From contig DASYEM010000013.1 of NCBI GenBank assembly GCA_036499025.1, positions 4,353 through 68,352 of the forward strand: DNA of 64,000 nucleotides, written 5' to 3'. Origin of the DNA: Parvibaculum sp036499025. Its GTDB lineage: Bacteria; Pseudomonadota; Alphaproteobacteria; Parvibaculales; Parvibaculaceae. The translations under genes were made by a program, and so were the position numbers. Under the pieces are notes generated by a model that was not told the origin of the DNA, did not search any database, and saw nothing but the letters and a program-made list of their open reading frames with translations. Shown piece after piece: positions 37,580 through 47,536 of the stretch (the first letter of the stretch is position 1; every line of letters starts with the position of its first letter).

Positions 37580-40534
37580 TCAATCGACCTTCAGCGCATC
37601 CGACAGAAGCTGGTTGAGCTGCTGCACATGCTTGCTCATCAGACCCACGGCCGTCGCCGCCGATGACGGACGCCCGGCATAGCGGGCGCGGCGATAACGC
37701 GCGCCAACCTGATCGAGCACCCATTCGATATTGGGCTCCATGAATTGCCACGCACCCATGTTCTTGGGCTCTTCCTGGCACCAGACGATCTCCGCCTGCG
37801 GGAAGCGCAGAAGTTCGGTCATCAGCGACTTCGCCGGGAACGGGTAAAGCTGTTCGACGCGCATCAGATAAATGTCGTTGATCTCGCGCTTCTCGCGTTC
37901 CTCATAGAGGTCGTAATAGACCTTGCCCGTGCACATGACGACGCGCTTGATCTTGTCGTCGCTGACGAGCTTGATCTTCTCGCCCTTCAGCATCTGCGCA
38001 TCGTCCCAAAGCACGCGATGGAACGTCGAGCTGAGCCCGAATTCCTCAAGCTTCGAATGCACGCGCTTGTGACGCAGCAAGGACTTCGGCGTCATGATGA
38101 TCAGCGGCTTGCGGAATTTCCGGTGCATCTGACGGCGCAGCACATGGAAATAATTCATCGGCGTTGTGCAATTGACGACCTGCATGTTGTCTTCCGCGCA
38201 CATCTGCAGATAGCGCTCGAGACGCGCCGACGAATGCTCCGGCCCCGCGCCTTCATAGCCATGCGGCAGCAGCATCACCAGGCCGCACATGCGCAGCCAC
38301 TTGCGTTCGCCGCTTGAGATGAACTGATCGACCACCACCTGCGCGCCATTGGCGAAGTCGCCATATTGCGCTTCCCAGAGCGTCAGCGCATTGGGTTCGG
38401 CGAGGCTGTAGCCATATTCAAAACCCAGCACCGCGTTTTCCGACAGCATCGAATTGATGACTTCGTACTGCGCCTGATTTTCCGCGACGTGATTGAGCGG
38501 AATATAGCGGTCCTCGGTCTCCTGATCGTTCAGCACCGAATGGCGTTGCACGAACGTGCCGCGCTCGGAATCCTGACCCGACAGGCGCACCTTGAAGCCT
38601 TCGTTGAGCAGCGTGCCGAAAGCCAGCGCCTCCGCCATGCCCCAATCGATCCCTTCACCGGTCTCGATCATCTTGCGGCGGTTATCCATGAACCGCTGAA
38701 TGGTCTTGTGGATGTTGAAGCCTTCGGGCACTTCCGAAAGCTTCATGCCCACCTTACGCAGAATCTCGATATCGACGCCCGTCTCGCCGCGTTGCGCCTC
38801 GCCCTCGGCGCGGCCCAGTCCGGCCCAGCGTCCATCGAGCCAATCGGCCTTGTTGGGGCGGAAACCATTCGACGCTTCATATTCGACTTCGAGTTCCTGC
38901 TTGAACGCGTCGATGCGCCCCTGAAGTTGCTCGGCGGTCAGAAGACCCGACTTCACGATCCGCTCGGAATAGATTTCCAGCGTCGTCGGATGGCTCCTGA
39001 TCTTTTTATACATCAGGGGCTGGGTGAAGCTCGGCTCGTCGCTCTCGTTATGTCCGAAGCGGCGATAGCAGAACATATCGACGACGACAGGCTTGTTGAA
39101 ACGCTGACGGAATTCGGTCGCGATCTTCATCGCATGAACGACCGCTTCGGGATCGTCGCCGTTCACATGGAAAATCGGCGCCTGCACCATCTTGGCGACG
39201 TCGGAGGGATAAGGCGAGGAACGCGAAAAGATCGGACTCGTCGTGAAGCCGATCTGATTGTTGATGATGAAGTGAATGGAGCCGCCGGTGCGGTGCCCCT
39301 TCAGACCTGAAAGCCCGAGACATTCGGCAACGACGCCTTGGCCCGCGAAAGCCGCGTCGCCATGAATGAGCAGCGGAATGACCGAACCGCGCTGGCCGTC
39401 GTGAAGCTGATCCTGCTTTGCCCGCGCTTTGCCAAGCACCACCGGATCGACGATCTCGAGATGCGAGGGATTGGCGGTCAGCGACAGATGCACCTTGTTG
39501 CCGTCGAACTCGCGATCTGACGACGCACCAAGGTGATATTTGACGTCGCCCGAACCATCGACGTCTTCCGGATTCGCCGAGCCGCCCTTGAATTCGTGAA
39601 AGATCGCGCGGTAAGGCTTCGACATCACATTGACGAGCACATTGAGGCGCCCGCGATGCGCCATGCCGAGCACGATCTCTTTGACGCCGAGATTGCCGCC
39701 GCGCTTGATCACCTGCTCAAGCGCCGGGATCATCGCTTCCGCGCCGTCGAGGCCGAAACGCTTGGTGCCGATATATTTGACGCCCGCGAACCGCTCGAAA
39801 CCTTCCGACTGAATGAGCTTGTCGAGAATGGCGAGCCGGCCGATCTCGGTGAAGGCGACTTCCTTGTCCGGCCCTTCGATGCGTTCCTGAATCCACGCCT
39901 TCTCTTCGGGATCACCGATATGCATGAACTCGACGCCGATCGTACCGCAATAGGTACGGCGCAGGATTTCGAGCATCTGGCGAACCGTCGCCGTCTCGAG
40001 CCCCAGCACATTGTCGATGAAGATCGGACGATCGAGATCGGCAGACCCGAAGCCATAGCTTTCGGGCTGCAACTCGGGATGTTGCGACTTCGGCCGTAAT
40101 TGCAGTGGATCGATATCGGCATCGAGATGGCCGCGAATGCGATAGGCGCGGATCATCATCAGCGCGCGCACGCTGTCGAGCGTCGCCGCGCGAATGTCGG
40201 CCTCGCTCGCGCCGCCGCCCTTGCGCTCTGAAATCTTCTGCTTGATGGGGCCTTCCGCCACCGTCCAGTTGCCGTCCAGCGCACTCACCAGCTCGCCATT
40301 CGCCAGTACCGGCCAGTCGGGCCGCGTCCAGGACGCGCCCTTGACCTCGTTCAGAACCTCGTCGCGCGTGTCGCCGAGACCGCCGAAGAAAGCCTGCCAC
40401 TCCGCATCGACCGAATTCGGGTCCTGCTGGAAGCGCGCATAAAGCTGCTCGACATAACCAGCGTTGGTGGCGTTGAGAAAGGAGGTGCGCTCAAAGCGCT
40501 CGCGGGGGCTGTCCCCGCTCGGATCATCGCTCAT
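37580..40534 (-). CDS. sucA: 2-oxoglutarate dehydrogenase E1
   Basis: A 984-residue thiamine diphosphate enzyme that decarboxylates 2-oxoglutarate and succinylates the lipoyl group of E2. The N-terminal FLNATNAGYVEQLYARFQQD is the E1o E2-binding segment. GMAHRGRLNVLVNVMSKPYR, IHGDAAFAGQGVVAECLGLS and HVNGDDPEAVVHAMKIATEF mark the ThDP half; LPHGYEGAGPEHSSARLERY marks the transketolase-like half. The start is ATG (MSDDPSGDSPRERFE); an upstream TTG three codons away is unlikely. It lies 188 nt after sucD in the same direction. Confidence 0.98.
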   Translation of the reverse strand: MSDDPSGDSPRERFERTSFLNATNAGYVEQLYARFQQDPNSVDAEWQAFFGGLGDTRDEVLNEVKGASWTRPDWPVLANGELVSALDGNWTVAEGPIKQKISERKGGGASEADIRAATLDSVRALMMIRAYRIRGHLDADIDPLQLRPKSQHPELQPESYGFGSADLDRPIFIDNVLGLETATVRQMLEILRRTYCGTIGVEFMHIGDPEEKAWIQERIEGPDKEVAFTEIGRLAILDKLIQSEGFERFAGVKYIGTKRFGLDGAEAMIPALEQVIKRGGNLGVKEIVLGMAHRGRLNVLVNVMSKPYRAIFHEFKGGSANPEDVDGSGDVKYHLGASSDREFDGNKVHLSLTANPSHLEIVDPVVLGKARAKQDQLHDGQRGSVIPLLIHGDAAFAGQGVVAECLGLSGLKGHRTGGSIHFIINNQIGFTTSPIFSRSSPYPSDVAKMVQAPIFHVNGDDPEAVVHAMKIATEFRQRFNKPVVVDMFCYRRFGHNESDEPSFTQPLMYKKIRSHPTTLEIYSERIVKSGLLTAEQLQGRIDAFKQELEVEYEASNGFRPNKADWLDGRWAGLGRAEGEAQRGETGVDIEILRKVGMKLSEVPEGFNIHKTIQRFMDNRRKMIETGEGIDWGMAEALAFGTLLNEGFKVRLSGQDSERGTFVQRHSVLNDQETEDRYIPLNHVAENQAQYEVINSMLSENAVLGFEYGYSLAEPNALTLWEAQYGDFANGAQVVVDQFISSGERKWLRMCGLVMLLPHGYEGAGPEHSSARLERYLQMCAEDNMQVVNCTTPMNYFHVLRRQMHRKFRKPLIIMTPKSLLRHKRVHSKLEEFGLSSTFHRVLWDDAQMLKGEKIKLVSDDKIKRVVMCTGKVYYDLYEEREKREINDIYLMRVEQLYPFPAKSLMTELLRFPQAEIVWCQEEPKNMGAWQFMEPNIEWVLDQVGARYRRARYAGRPSSAATAVGLMSKHVQQLNQLLSDALKVD

Positions 40535-40722
40535 GTCGATCAAGCCTATACAACCGGAGTGGGCGGAGGGCGCCGCAGCTCCTTTGTGAATCAGGCACGC
40601 AACGCTTGCCGGTGGAGGAATCTTACCTTCCTACCATCAACAAGCCATTTAAACTCCTTACGGAATCCTCAACTTTTGGTGACGATTCCGCAAGCATTCA
40701 CATCCTGAAACCCTTCTGGGTC

Positions 40723-41601
40723 TCAGCGTCCGGCGAGCAATTCCACCAGCGTCGTGCCGAGCGCGGCGGGAGATGACGCCACCCGGATGCCCGCCGACTT
40801 CATCGCTTCCATCTTGTCGCCCGCGCCGCCCTTGCCGCCGGAGATGATGGCGCCTGCATGGCCCATCCGCCGTCCGGGAGGAGCGGTCACGCCGGCGATG
40901 AAACCGACGACCGGCTTCTTCACCTTGGAGTGTTTCAGGAACTCCGCCGCATCTTCTTCCGCCGAGCCGCCGATTTCGCCGATCATGATGATCGATGTCG
41001 TCTCGTCGTCGCCGAGGAAGAGGTCGAGGCAGTCGATGAAATTCGTGCCGTTGACCGGGTCGCCGCCGATGCCGATGCAGGTCGTCTGGCCGAGGCCCGC
41101 AGCGGTCGTCTGGTGAACGGCCTCATATGTAAGCGTGCCCGAGCGCGAGACAATGCCGACGGAGCCGCGCTTGTGAATGTGACCGGGCATGATGCCGATT
41201 TTGCACTCGCCGGGCGTGATGACGCCGGGGCAATTCGGCCCGACGAGACGCGTCTTCGAGCCCGAAAGCGCCCGCTTCACACGCACCATGTCGAGAACGG
41301 GAATGCCCTCGGTGATGCAGACGGCAAGCTCGATGCCCGCGTCGATCGCCTCGAGGATCGCATCGGCCGCGAACGGCGGCGGAACGTAAATCGCCGACGC
41401 CGTCGCGCCGGTGCGCGCGACCGCTTCGCCGACCGTGTTGAAGACGGGAAGCCCGAGATGCGTCGTGCCGCCTTTGCCGGGCGAAGTGCCGCCGACCATC
41501 TTCGTTCCGTAAGCGATGGCCGCTTCCGAATGGAAAGTGCCCTGATTGCCGGTGAAGCCCTGGCAAATGACCTTGGTGTTCTTATCGACCAGGACGGACA
41601 T
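40723..41601 (-). CDS. sucD: Succinyl-CoA ligase alpha subunit
   Basis: A 292-residue CoA-binding subunit of succinyl-CoA synthetase, which couples succinyl-CoA cleavage to nucleoside triphosphate synthesis. CQGFTGNQGTFHSEAAIAYG (CoA site), KTRLVGPNCPGVITPGECKI and GRRMGHAGAIISGGKGGAGD (phospho-His in GHAGA) are present. It shares one nucleotide with sucC (stop/start overlap at 41601). Confidence 0.98.
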   Translation of the reverse strand: MSVLVDKNTKVICQGFTGNQGTFHSEAAIAYGTKMVGGTSPGKGGTTHLGLPVFNTVGEAVARTGATASAIYVPPPFAADAILEAIDAGIELAVCITEGIPVLDMVRVKRALSGSKTRLVGPNCPGVITPGECKIGIMPGHIHKRGSVGIVSRSGTLTYEAVHQTTAAGLGQTTCIGIGGDPVNGTNFIDCLDLFLGDDETTSIIMIGEIGGSAEEDAAEFLKHSKVKKPVVGFIAGVTAPPGRRMGHAGAIISGGKGGAGDKMEAMKSAGIRVASSPAALGTTLVELLAGR

Positions 41602-42770
41602 TATGCGGCCTCCTTCACGGCTTTGACGATCTTCTCAGCCGCGTCGGCCAGGTTGTCGGCGGAGATGATCGGCAAACCCGATTCCGCCATGATCTTTTTG
41701 CCAAGCTCGACATTCGTGCCTTCGAGACGCACGACGAGCGGCACATGCAGCTTCACTTCCTTGGCTGCCGCAACAACGCCTTCGGCGATGATGTCGCAAC
41801 GCATGATGCCGCCGAAAATGTTGACCAGAATGCCTTCGACGCTCGGGTCCGACAGAATGATCTTGAACGCCGCCGTGACTTTCTCTTTCGTCGCGCCACC
41901 GCCCACGTCGAGGAAGTTCGCCGGCTCCGAGCCATAGAGCTTGATGATGTCCATCGTCGCCATGGCAAGACCCGCGCCATTGACCATGCAGCCGATCTGA
42001 CCGTCGAGCTTGATGTAGTTGAGATCGTATTTCGACGCCTCGACTTCCGCCGGGTCTTCTTCCGTCAGGTCGCGCAACTCCACGATGTCCTTGTGACGGT
42101 AAAGCGCGTTCGAATCGAAACCGATCTTGGCATCGAGGCAGATGAGATTGCCCTCGCCGGTCACGACCAGCGGATTGATCTCCAGCATGCTCATGTCTTC
42201 GGTGGTGAAGGCCTTGTAGAGCTTTTCGACAAGCGCCACGCCCTGTTTGATCTGGTCGCCTTCGAGGCCGAGCGCATAAGCCACTTTGCGGCCATGGAAG
42301 GGCTGGATGCCCGACGCCACATCAACGGAGAAGGCGAGAATTTTTTCCGGCGTCTTGTGCGCCACTTCCTCGATATCCATGCCGCCTTCGGTCGAGACGA
42401 TGAAGGAAACGCGCGATGTCTCGCGGTCGACGACGATGGAGAGGTAAAGCTCGCGTTTGATGTTCGAGCCGTCTTCCACATAGATGCGCTGGACGAGCTT
42501 GCCCGCCGGGCCCGTCTGATGCGTGACGAGCGTCATGCCGAGCATCCGCGTCGCTTCCGCCTTCACATCCTCCAGCGACTTCACGACCTTGACGCCGCCG
42601 CCCTTGCCGCGTCCGCCAGCATGGATCTGCGCTTTGACCACATAGACGGGTCCGGGAAGCGTCTTGGCCGCAGCCACCGCTTCGTCGGGCGAAAAAGCGG
42701 GAGAACCCTTCGGCACCGGCACGCCATATTTCGCGAGCACGGCTTTGGCCTGGTATTCGTGGATGTTCAT
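41601..42770 (-). CDS. sucC: Succinyl-CoA ligase beta subunit
   Basis: A 389-residue ATP-grasp subunit that binds nucleotide and succinate. MNIHEYQAKAVLAKYGVPVP, KAQIHAGGRGKGGGVKVVKS, LEINPLVVTGEGNLICLDAK and ANFLDVGGGATKEKVTAAFK are diagnostic. It is the first gene of sucC-sucD-sucA-odhB-lpd. In many Rhizobiales mdh directly precedes sucC; here mdh lies about 3.8 kb upstream, behind two unrelated genes. Confidence 0.98.
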   Translation of the reverse strand: MNIHEYQAKAVLAKYGVPVPKGSPAFSPDEAVAAAKTLPGPVYVVKAQIHAGGRGKGGGVKVVKSLEDVKAEATRMLGMTLVTHQTGPAGKLVQRIYVEDGSNIKRELYLSIVVDRETSRVSFIVSTEGGMDIEEVAHKTPEKILAFSVDVASGIQPFHGRKVAYALGLEGDQIKQGVALVEKLYKAFTTEDMSMLEINPLVVTGEGNLICLDAKIGFDSNALYRHKDIVELRDLTEEDPAEVEASKYDLNYIKLDGQIGCMVNGAGLAMATMDIIKLYGSEPANFLDVGGGATKEKVTAAFKIILSDPSVEGILVNIFGGIMRCDIIAEGVVAAAKEVKLHVPLVVRLEGTNVELGKKIMAESGLPIISADNLADAAEKIVKAVKEAA

Positions 42771-43192
42771 TCGGATGTCCGGGCTGAATGGGGCCGCTAA
42801 ACCTGCGCGCCACCCCCAATGGAACTTCGGTTGGTGGGGAGTTATAGCACCCGGGAAAGTGGGTGCAATCGCAAAGTGCTGAATCTCAATTCAGATTATT
42901 GCACACTCGACCAACTGACAAAACTCTCAATAAAATTATGGGCATAGCCTCGGCACGCCCTGACGCAGCGTCATTTGCCTCGATAGATGCAACTTGTCTT
43001 TTGTCCAGCTCCGGGAGGTGCGGTTGCCGGGCTTTTCGCCCCTTTCCGGCGGCACTCACGGGGAGTTGATCGGCCATGTTGGAAATTTTATTCCAAATAG
43101 TTGCAAACATGTTACATCTCGGACGGGACGAGAGGCGGCAGCAGGCCGCGATGTAGCGTAACTGGGAGGGCCGCTCGGCGGTCCAGCACTCC
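42771..43192. promoter_or_regulatory. Divergent intergenic region sucC / LTA-synthase-like gene
   Basis: About 420 bp without a convincing gene. It must hold the promoter of the suc operon (minus strand) and of the phosphoglycerol transferase-like gene. It contains an inverted repeat TGGAA...TTCCA at about 43080-43096 in an AT-rich stretch. Short ORFs on both strands here have no recognisable features. Confidence 0.45.
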
Positions 43193-45223
43193 ATGCAGAA
43201 ATTGACAGACCTGCGGCGCTTTGCGCCGTCGATGAACGCACGCCTGCGTCTGGCGCTCTATCTGGGCGCGGGCGCTTTCGCCGCCTTCACCTTGCTGCGC
43301 CTCGCATTGCTGACGGTCCTCGCAACGCCGAGCACGGAACGAAGTCTCAGCGACATTCTACTGGCGCTTGCCGGCGGCGCGCTCCGCGATCTCGGCGTCG
43401 CGCTCTTCTTTGCCCTCTTCTATCTCGTGATCCTCAATTTCCGAAGCAAGCCGTGGCGCAAGAAATTCGGGCGCGGCACGATCCGCACCGTCATCGCTCT
43501 TGGCATCTTTCTGCTGCTCTTCAGCGCCATCGCCGAAATGCTCTTCTGGGATGAGTTCGACAGCCGCCTCAACGGCATCGCGCTCTACTATCTGATCTTC
43601 CCGCGCGAGGTGATCGGCAATCTCCAGCAGTCCTTCAACATCGCGCTCTATATGCCGATCGTCGGCGCCATCGCGCTCGCGCTGACCTGGGCGCTGCGCC
43701 GCCCCATCGCCCGCGCCCTCGACGCCGCGCCGGTGAAAGGCGCGCGCTTGAGCCAGCTCGGCGCCGCCGTTCTCGCCATCGCCATCGTTCTACCGCTCGC
43801 CAGAGCCTTGCCCGAAGACATGAGCGCCAATCGCGAAATCAGCCAGCTCGCCGAAAATGGTTGGGACACGTTCATCAGCGCCGCCTTCACCAACGATCAG
43901 GACTATGACGGCGTCTATCCGAATATGAATGAAGCGGATGCGATCAAGACGTTGCGCGGCCTCGTTGCCCAGAGCAATACGACCTTTCTCGATCCCGATA
44001 ATATCCGCAGCATCCGCCGCTGGGTCGATAACGGCACGGCGCCGAAGAAACTCAACATCGTCATCGTGACGAATGAGAGCTTCGGCTCGAAATTCGTCGA
44101 TGTGCTGGACAATCATTCGGGTATCAAGTTGACACCCGCGCTCGACAAACTGTCGCAACAGGGCCTCTTCTTCACCAACATCTATCCGTCCGGCGACCGC
44201 ACGGTGCGTGGCCTCGAAGCAACCGAGACCGCCTTCACGCCAATCCCCGGCATTTCGACGGCGCGGCGTTCTGAATCAAAAGATATGTATTCCCTGCCCT
44301 ATCTTCTGAAGAGCTTTGGCTACCAGTCGGCAGTGCTCTACGGCGGACATGCGATCTTCGACAATATGGGAACGTTCTGGTCCGGCATCGGCTTCAATCC
44401 GGTCTGGGACGAATCCTTCATTCGCCATGACAGCTTCAAGACCGCCTGGGGGGTTTCCGACGAGGATCTTTACACGGAAGCCTTGCAGCGCATGGACGAG
44501 ATGGCGGCTGAGAAAAAGCCATTCCTTCTGACCATGATGACGGTTTCCAATCATCGCCCTTATCGCTTCCCTGAGAACCACATCAAGTTCGATCCGAAGC
44601 TCACCAACCGCTTCAACTCGGCGCGCTATGCCGATTGGGCCTATGGCGATTTCATCGAACGCGCAAAGAAGCATGGCTGGTTCGACAATACGGTTTTTGT
44701 TTTCGTCGCTGACCATAGCGAGAAGATCAATGGCGCAGCGCAGGTGCCTCTTCAGGACATGCGCATTCCCATTCTTATCTATTCGCCCAAAAACATTGCA
44801 CCGCGCGTCGTGCCGACGCTAGGAGCTCAGATCGACCTCATACCAACGCTACTCGGGGAGCTTGGCTTTTCCTACGTGAGCCCGTTCTTCGGCAAGGACA
44901 TCACGCTTTTGCCTTCAAACGGCGGCTGGACATCGACGGCATTCAATTTCTCGATTGCTTATAGCCGTCCCGGCCATGTCGTTGTCCTGAGGCCGCATCA
45001 GCCCTCTCTCGGCTACGCCTTTACGCCGGGCCTGAAACCGTTGGTAAGCGAAACGCCGGACCCTGAAACATTGAAAGAAGCAACGGCCCTGACGCAAACG
45101 GCGCATCACATGTTCTATTCGCACCAGTACCACATGCCCGCCGACGGCAAATGGCCGCAATACACGCCACCCTCCTCCGCCGTCGCGCATGAGCAGATGC
45201 TCACGCCGGACAAGATTCAATAA
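43193..45223 (+). CDS. LTA synthase/phosphoglycerol transferase-family protein
   Basis: A 676-residue inner membrane protein of the alkaline phosphatase superfamily. About five TM helices lie in residues 15-210. A periplasmic sulfatase-fold domain follows with NIVIVTNESFGSKFVDVLDN (metal-binding Glu), the catalytic Thr in SGDRTVRGLEATETAF, and VFVFVADHSEKINGAAQVPL (metal-binding Asp-His). Relatives transfer phosphoglycerol or phosphoethanolamine from phospholipids to glucans or lipids. In Rhizobiales, decoration of periplasmic cyclic glucans is one candidate role; that is inference. A later in-frame ATG (MNARLRLALYLG) is a possible start. Confidence 0.88.
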   Translation: MQKLTDLRRFAPSMNARLRLALYLGAGAFAAFTLLRLALLTVLATPSTERSLSDILLALAGGALRDLGVALFFALFYLVILNFRSKPWRKKFGRGTIRTVIALGIFLLLFSAIAEMLFWDEFDSRLNGIALYYLIFPREVIGNLQQSFNIALYMPIVGAIALALTWALRRPIARALDAAPVKGARLSQLGAAVLAIAIVLPLARALPEDMSANREISQLAENGWDTFISAAFTNDQDYDGVYPNMNEADAIKTLRGLVAQSNTTFLDPDNIRSIRRWVDNGTAPKKLNIVIVTNESFGSKFVDVLDNHSGIKLTPALDKLSQQGLFFTNIYPSGDRTVRGLEATETAFTPIPGISTARRSESKDMYSLPYLLKSFGYQSAVLYGGHAIFDNMGTFWSGIGFNPVWDESFIRHDSFKTAWGVSDEDLYTEALQRMDEMAAEKKPFLLTMMTVSNHRPYRFPENHIKFDPKLTNRFNSARYADWAYGDFIERAKKHGWFDNTVFVFVADHSEKINGAAQVPLQDMRIPILIYSPKNIAPRVVPTLGAQIDLIPTLLGELGFSYVSPFFGKDITLLPSNGGWTSTAFNFSIAYSRPGHVVVLRPHQPSLGYAFTPGLKPLVSETPDPETLKEATALTQTAHHMFYSHQYHMPADGKWPQYTPPSSAVAHEQMLTPDKIQ

Positions 45224-45229
45224 CGGAGC

Positions 45230-45261
45230 GGGCCCCTCACCCGTCAGCGGGTGAGGGGCCC
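45230..45261. terminator. Hairpin between convergent genes
   Basis: A perfect 13-bp stem GGGCCCCTCACCC with its complement around a 6-nt loop, starting 6 nt after one stop and ending 6 nt before the other. There is no T-run on either strand, so it may be a bidirectional attenuating hairpin or part of a repeat rather than a strict rho-independent terminator. Confidence 0.6.
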
Positions 45262-45267
45262 AACCGC

Positions 45268-46416
45268 CTATCTTAACATCGACGTCGTGATTTCCTTCGA
45301 TCCGACCGGCATCGAAATCATCAGCCCGTCATCGCCAAGGATCGTTTGCCCATTGCCTCGCACTTCAGCCACGCCACGCATGAACATGTGACGGGCAAGC
45401 GCATTGGGTAGCGGCGGCACGATATGCGTCAGCACCAGCAATGGTACATTCGCAGCGTGCGCGATCTCGGCCGCCTCGACCGGCGAGGTGTGATAGCCGA
45501 CCGTGTCATGCAGCATTTTCGCAAACCGCTTTCCGCCGGTCTCGGTCAGCGCTTGGCCGATGAGCTTCAACATGTCGTGATTGAGCGCCTCATGAACGAG
45601 AAGATCGGCACCCTTCGAAAAACGCTCGACGCTTTCGGTCTTCTTCGTATCGCCGCTGATAATGGCGACCCGGCCTTGATATTCGACCTTGTAACCATAA
45701 GACGGCTCGACCGGATGATGATCGACGAGGAAAGCCGAAATCTTTAGCCCGTCCTTGTCGAAGACCGGCACCAGAACGTCGCGGGCGGGCGTGGGAATCT
45801 CATGAGCGACGAGACTTGTACCGCCCAGCGCCAGATAATTCGCACCATGATGAGATATCCGATAGCCCTCATCCGCGTCATAGGCTTTTGCAAAGCCCGC
45901 GACGAGTTCCGCCGTTCCCGACATATGGCCTTCGGCTTTCGGGTCGGCGGTGACCGGTGCCGCCGGTCCCGTGATCTCGAGCGGAACGTCACGCCCGCCA
46001 ATCCAGCCTTGCACGGCGAACTCGCCCAGCGCGCCGATATGGTCCGAGTGGAGATGCGTCAGCAATATGGTGTCGATCTTGGTCGCCGGCAGTTTGGCTC
46101 CGGCGATCCGCGACCATGAACCCGGCCCCACATCGATGATGACGATATGCCCGCCCGCGATCACCGCCGTGCAGGCATTGGCCCGCGATGGATCGGGCAT
46201 CGGCGAGCCGGTGCCGCACAAAAGGATATGCAGCGAATTGTCGGTGAGCAGCCCCGAGTTATCCCCGCTCTGGAGCCGTTCCAGCGCCATGCGCTTCATC
46301 AGCCGGTCCTGAATGGAAGGCAATGTCCAGACGACGGCAGCCAACACGATTGCAAGCGTCCCAACCGACAACAACGACAACAAAACCGACAACTTCCACA
46401 ACTTGCCTTTCGACAT
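45268..46416 (-). CDS. Membrane-anchored metallo-beta-lactamase-fold hydrolase
   Basis: 382 residues. An N-terminal TM/signal anchor (LSVLLSLLSVGTLAIVLAAV) is followed by an MBL domain with LLCGTGSPMPDPSRANACTA, the metal motif ILLTHLHSDHIGALGEFA, and the later ligands in AIISGDTKKTESVERF and LVLTHIVPP. The arrangement is like RNase Z/arylsulfatase-type MBL proteins, but the anchor puts it in the periplasm, so RNA processing is unlikely. The substrate is unknown. It lies between the LTA-synthase-like gene (convergent) and mdh (same strand, separated by a terminator). Confidence 0.85.
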   Translation of the reverse strand: MSKGKLWKLSVLLSLLSVGTLAIVLAAVVWTLPSIQDRLMKRMALERLQSGDNSGLLTDNSLHILLCGTGSPMPDPSRANACTAVIAGGHIVIIDVGPGSWSRIAGAKLPATKIDTILLTHLHSDHIGALGEFAVQGWIGGRDVPLEITGPAAPVTADPKAEGHMSGTAELVAGFAKAYDADEGYRISHHGANYLALGGTSLVAHEIPTPARDVLVPVFDKDGLKISAFLVDHHPVEPSYGYKVEYQGRVAIISGDTKKTESVERFSKGADLLVHEALNHDMLKLIGQALTETGGKRFAKMLHDTVGYHTSPVEAAEIAHAANVPLLVLTHIVPPLPNALARHMFMRGVAEVRGNGQTILGDDGLMISMPVGSKEITTSMLR

Positions 46417-46484
46417 GGCTTTATCCTCCCGAGCCCGAATTAATGGATAACATTAAACTGGATCGAAGCGCAGCGCAAACGAAA

Positions 46485-46510
46485 GCGGACGGCGATGGCT
46501 CGCCGTCCGC
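46485..46510 (-). terminator. Rho-independent terminator after mdh
   Basis: A 10-bp perfect stem GCGGACGGCG with its complement and a 6-nt loop. On the minus strand it is followed by TTTCGTTT. It lies 34 nt beyond the mdh stop and separates mdh from the MBL-fold gene. Confidence 0.8.
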
Positions 46511-46543
46511 TGGATAGTCCGTAAGTATCTGGAAAGTTTGCGG

Positions 46544-47536
46544 TTATTTCTTCTTCGCTTTGCCCGCAGCGCCCTTCGCGACGCCGGGATCGATCTTCTT
46601 GCAGGCCTCGACGAGACCCGAAACCGCATCGACCGACTTCTGGAAGGCCTTCTTCTCGGCCCCATTGAGCTCGATCTCAACGATCCGCTCAACGCCGCCC
46701 GCACCGATCACGACCGGCACGCCGACATAGATGTCCTTCTGGCCATACTCGCCGTCGAGGTAGGCCGCGCAAGGCATGACGCGCTTCTGATCCTTGAGAT
46801 AACTTTCAGCCATCGCGATCCCCGACGCCGCAGGTGCATAGAAGGCCGAACCGGTCTTCAGTAGACCAACGATTTCCGCGCCGCCGTCGCGTGTGCGCTG
46901 GATGATCGCGTCGAGCTTTTCTTTCGTCGTCCAGCCCATCTTGACGAGATCGGGAAGCGGAATGCCCGCGACCGTCGAATAGCGCGGCAGCGGCACCATG
47001 CTGTCGCCATGACCGCCGAGCACGAAAGCCGTCACGTCTTCAACAGAGACATTGAATTCTTCGGCGAGGAAATAACGGAAACGCGCGCTGTCGAGAACGC
47101 CGGCCATGCCGACGACCTTGTTGTGCGGCAGGCCGGAGAACTGGCGCAGCGCCCAGACCATCGCGTCGAGCGGGTTGGTGATGCAGACGACGAAAGCGTT
47201 TGGCGCATATTTCGCAATGCCTTCGCCGACCTGGCGCATGACCTTGAGATTGATGCCGAGCAGATCGTCGCGGCTCATGCCGGGCTTGCGCGGCACGCCT
47301 GCCGTCACGATGACGACGTCGGCGCCCTTGATGCCCTTGTAATCATTGGCGCCGCTGAGCGCCGCGTTGTAACCCTCGACCGGCGAGGCTTGCGCAAGAT
47401 CGAGCGCCTTGCCTTGCGGCAGACCTTCCGCGATGTCGAAAACGACGATGTCGCCGAGCTCCTTGAGCCCTGCGAGAAGAGCAAGCGTGCCGCCGATCTG
47501 GCCGCCGCCGATGAGAGCGATTTTCTTCCGCGCCAT
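46544..47536 (-). CDS. mdh: Malate dehydrogenase
   Basis: A 330-residue NAD-dependent malate dehydrogenase of the LDH-like type used by alphaproteobacteria. KKIALIGGGQIGGTLALLAG is the NAD fold, GVPRKPGMSRDDLLGINLKV holds substrate-binding Arg residues, and VLGGHGDSMVPLPRYSTVAG holds the catalytic His. The last ~12 residues are an unusual Lys/Ala/Gly tail (GVAKGAAGKAKKK) beyond the normal C-terminus. The gene has its own terminator and is separated from the suc operon. Confidence 0.97.
   Translation of the reverse strand: MARKKIALIGGGQIGGTLALLAGLKELGDIVVFDIAEGLPQGKALDLAQASPVEGYNAALSGANDYKGIKGADVVIVTAGVPRKPGMSRDDLLGINLKVMRQVGEGIAKYAPNAFVVCITNPLDAMVWALRQFSGLPHNKVVGMAGVLDSARFRYFLAEEFNVSVEDVTAFVLGGHGDSMVPLPRYSTVAGIPLPDLVKMGWTTKEKLDAIIQRTRDGGAEIVGLLKTGSAFYAPAASGIAMAESYLKDQKRVMPCAAYLDGEYGQKDIYVGVPVVIGAGGVERIVEIELNGAEKKAFQKSVDAVSGLVEACKKIDPGVAKGAAGKAKKK

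Noticed and set aside
40706..40725. A hairpin TGAAACCC-TTCT-GGGTCTCA across the sucD stop as a terminator.
   Set aside because: The stem is short, includes a wobble pair, and no T-run follows; sucA lies 188 nt downstream and belongs to the same operon type.
42886..43194. A 102-codon minus-strand frame in the sucC upstream region.
   Set aside because: No ribosome binding site, no recognisable features, and it covers the region that must hold promoters.
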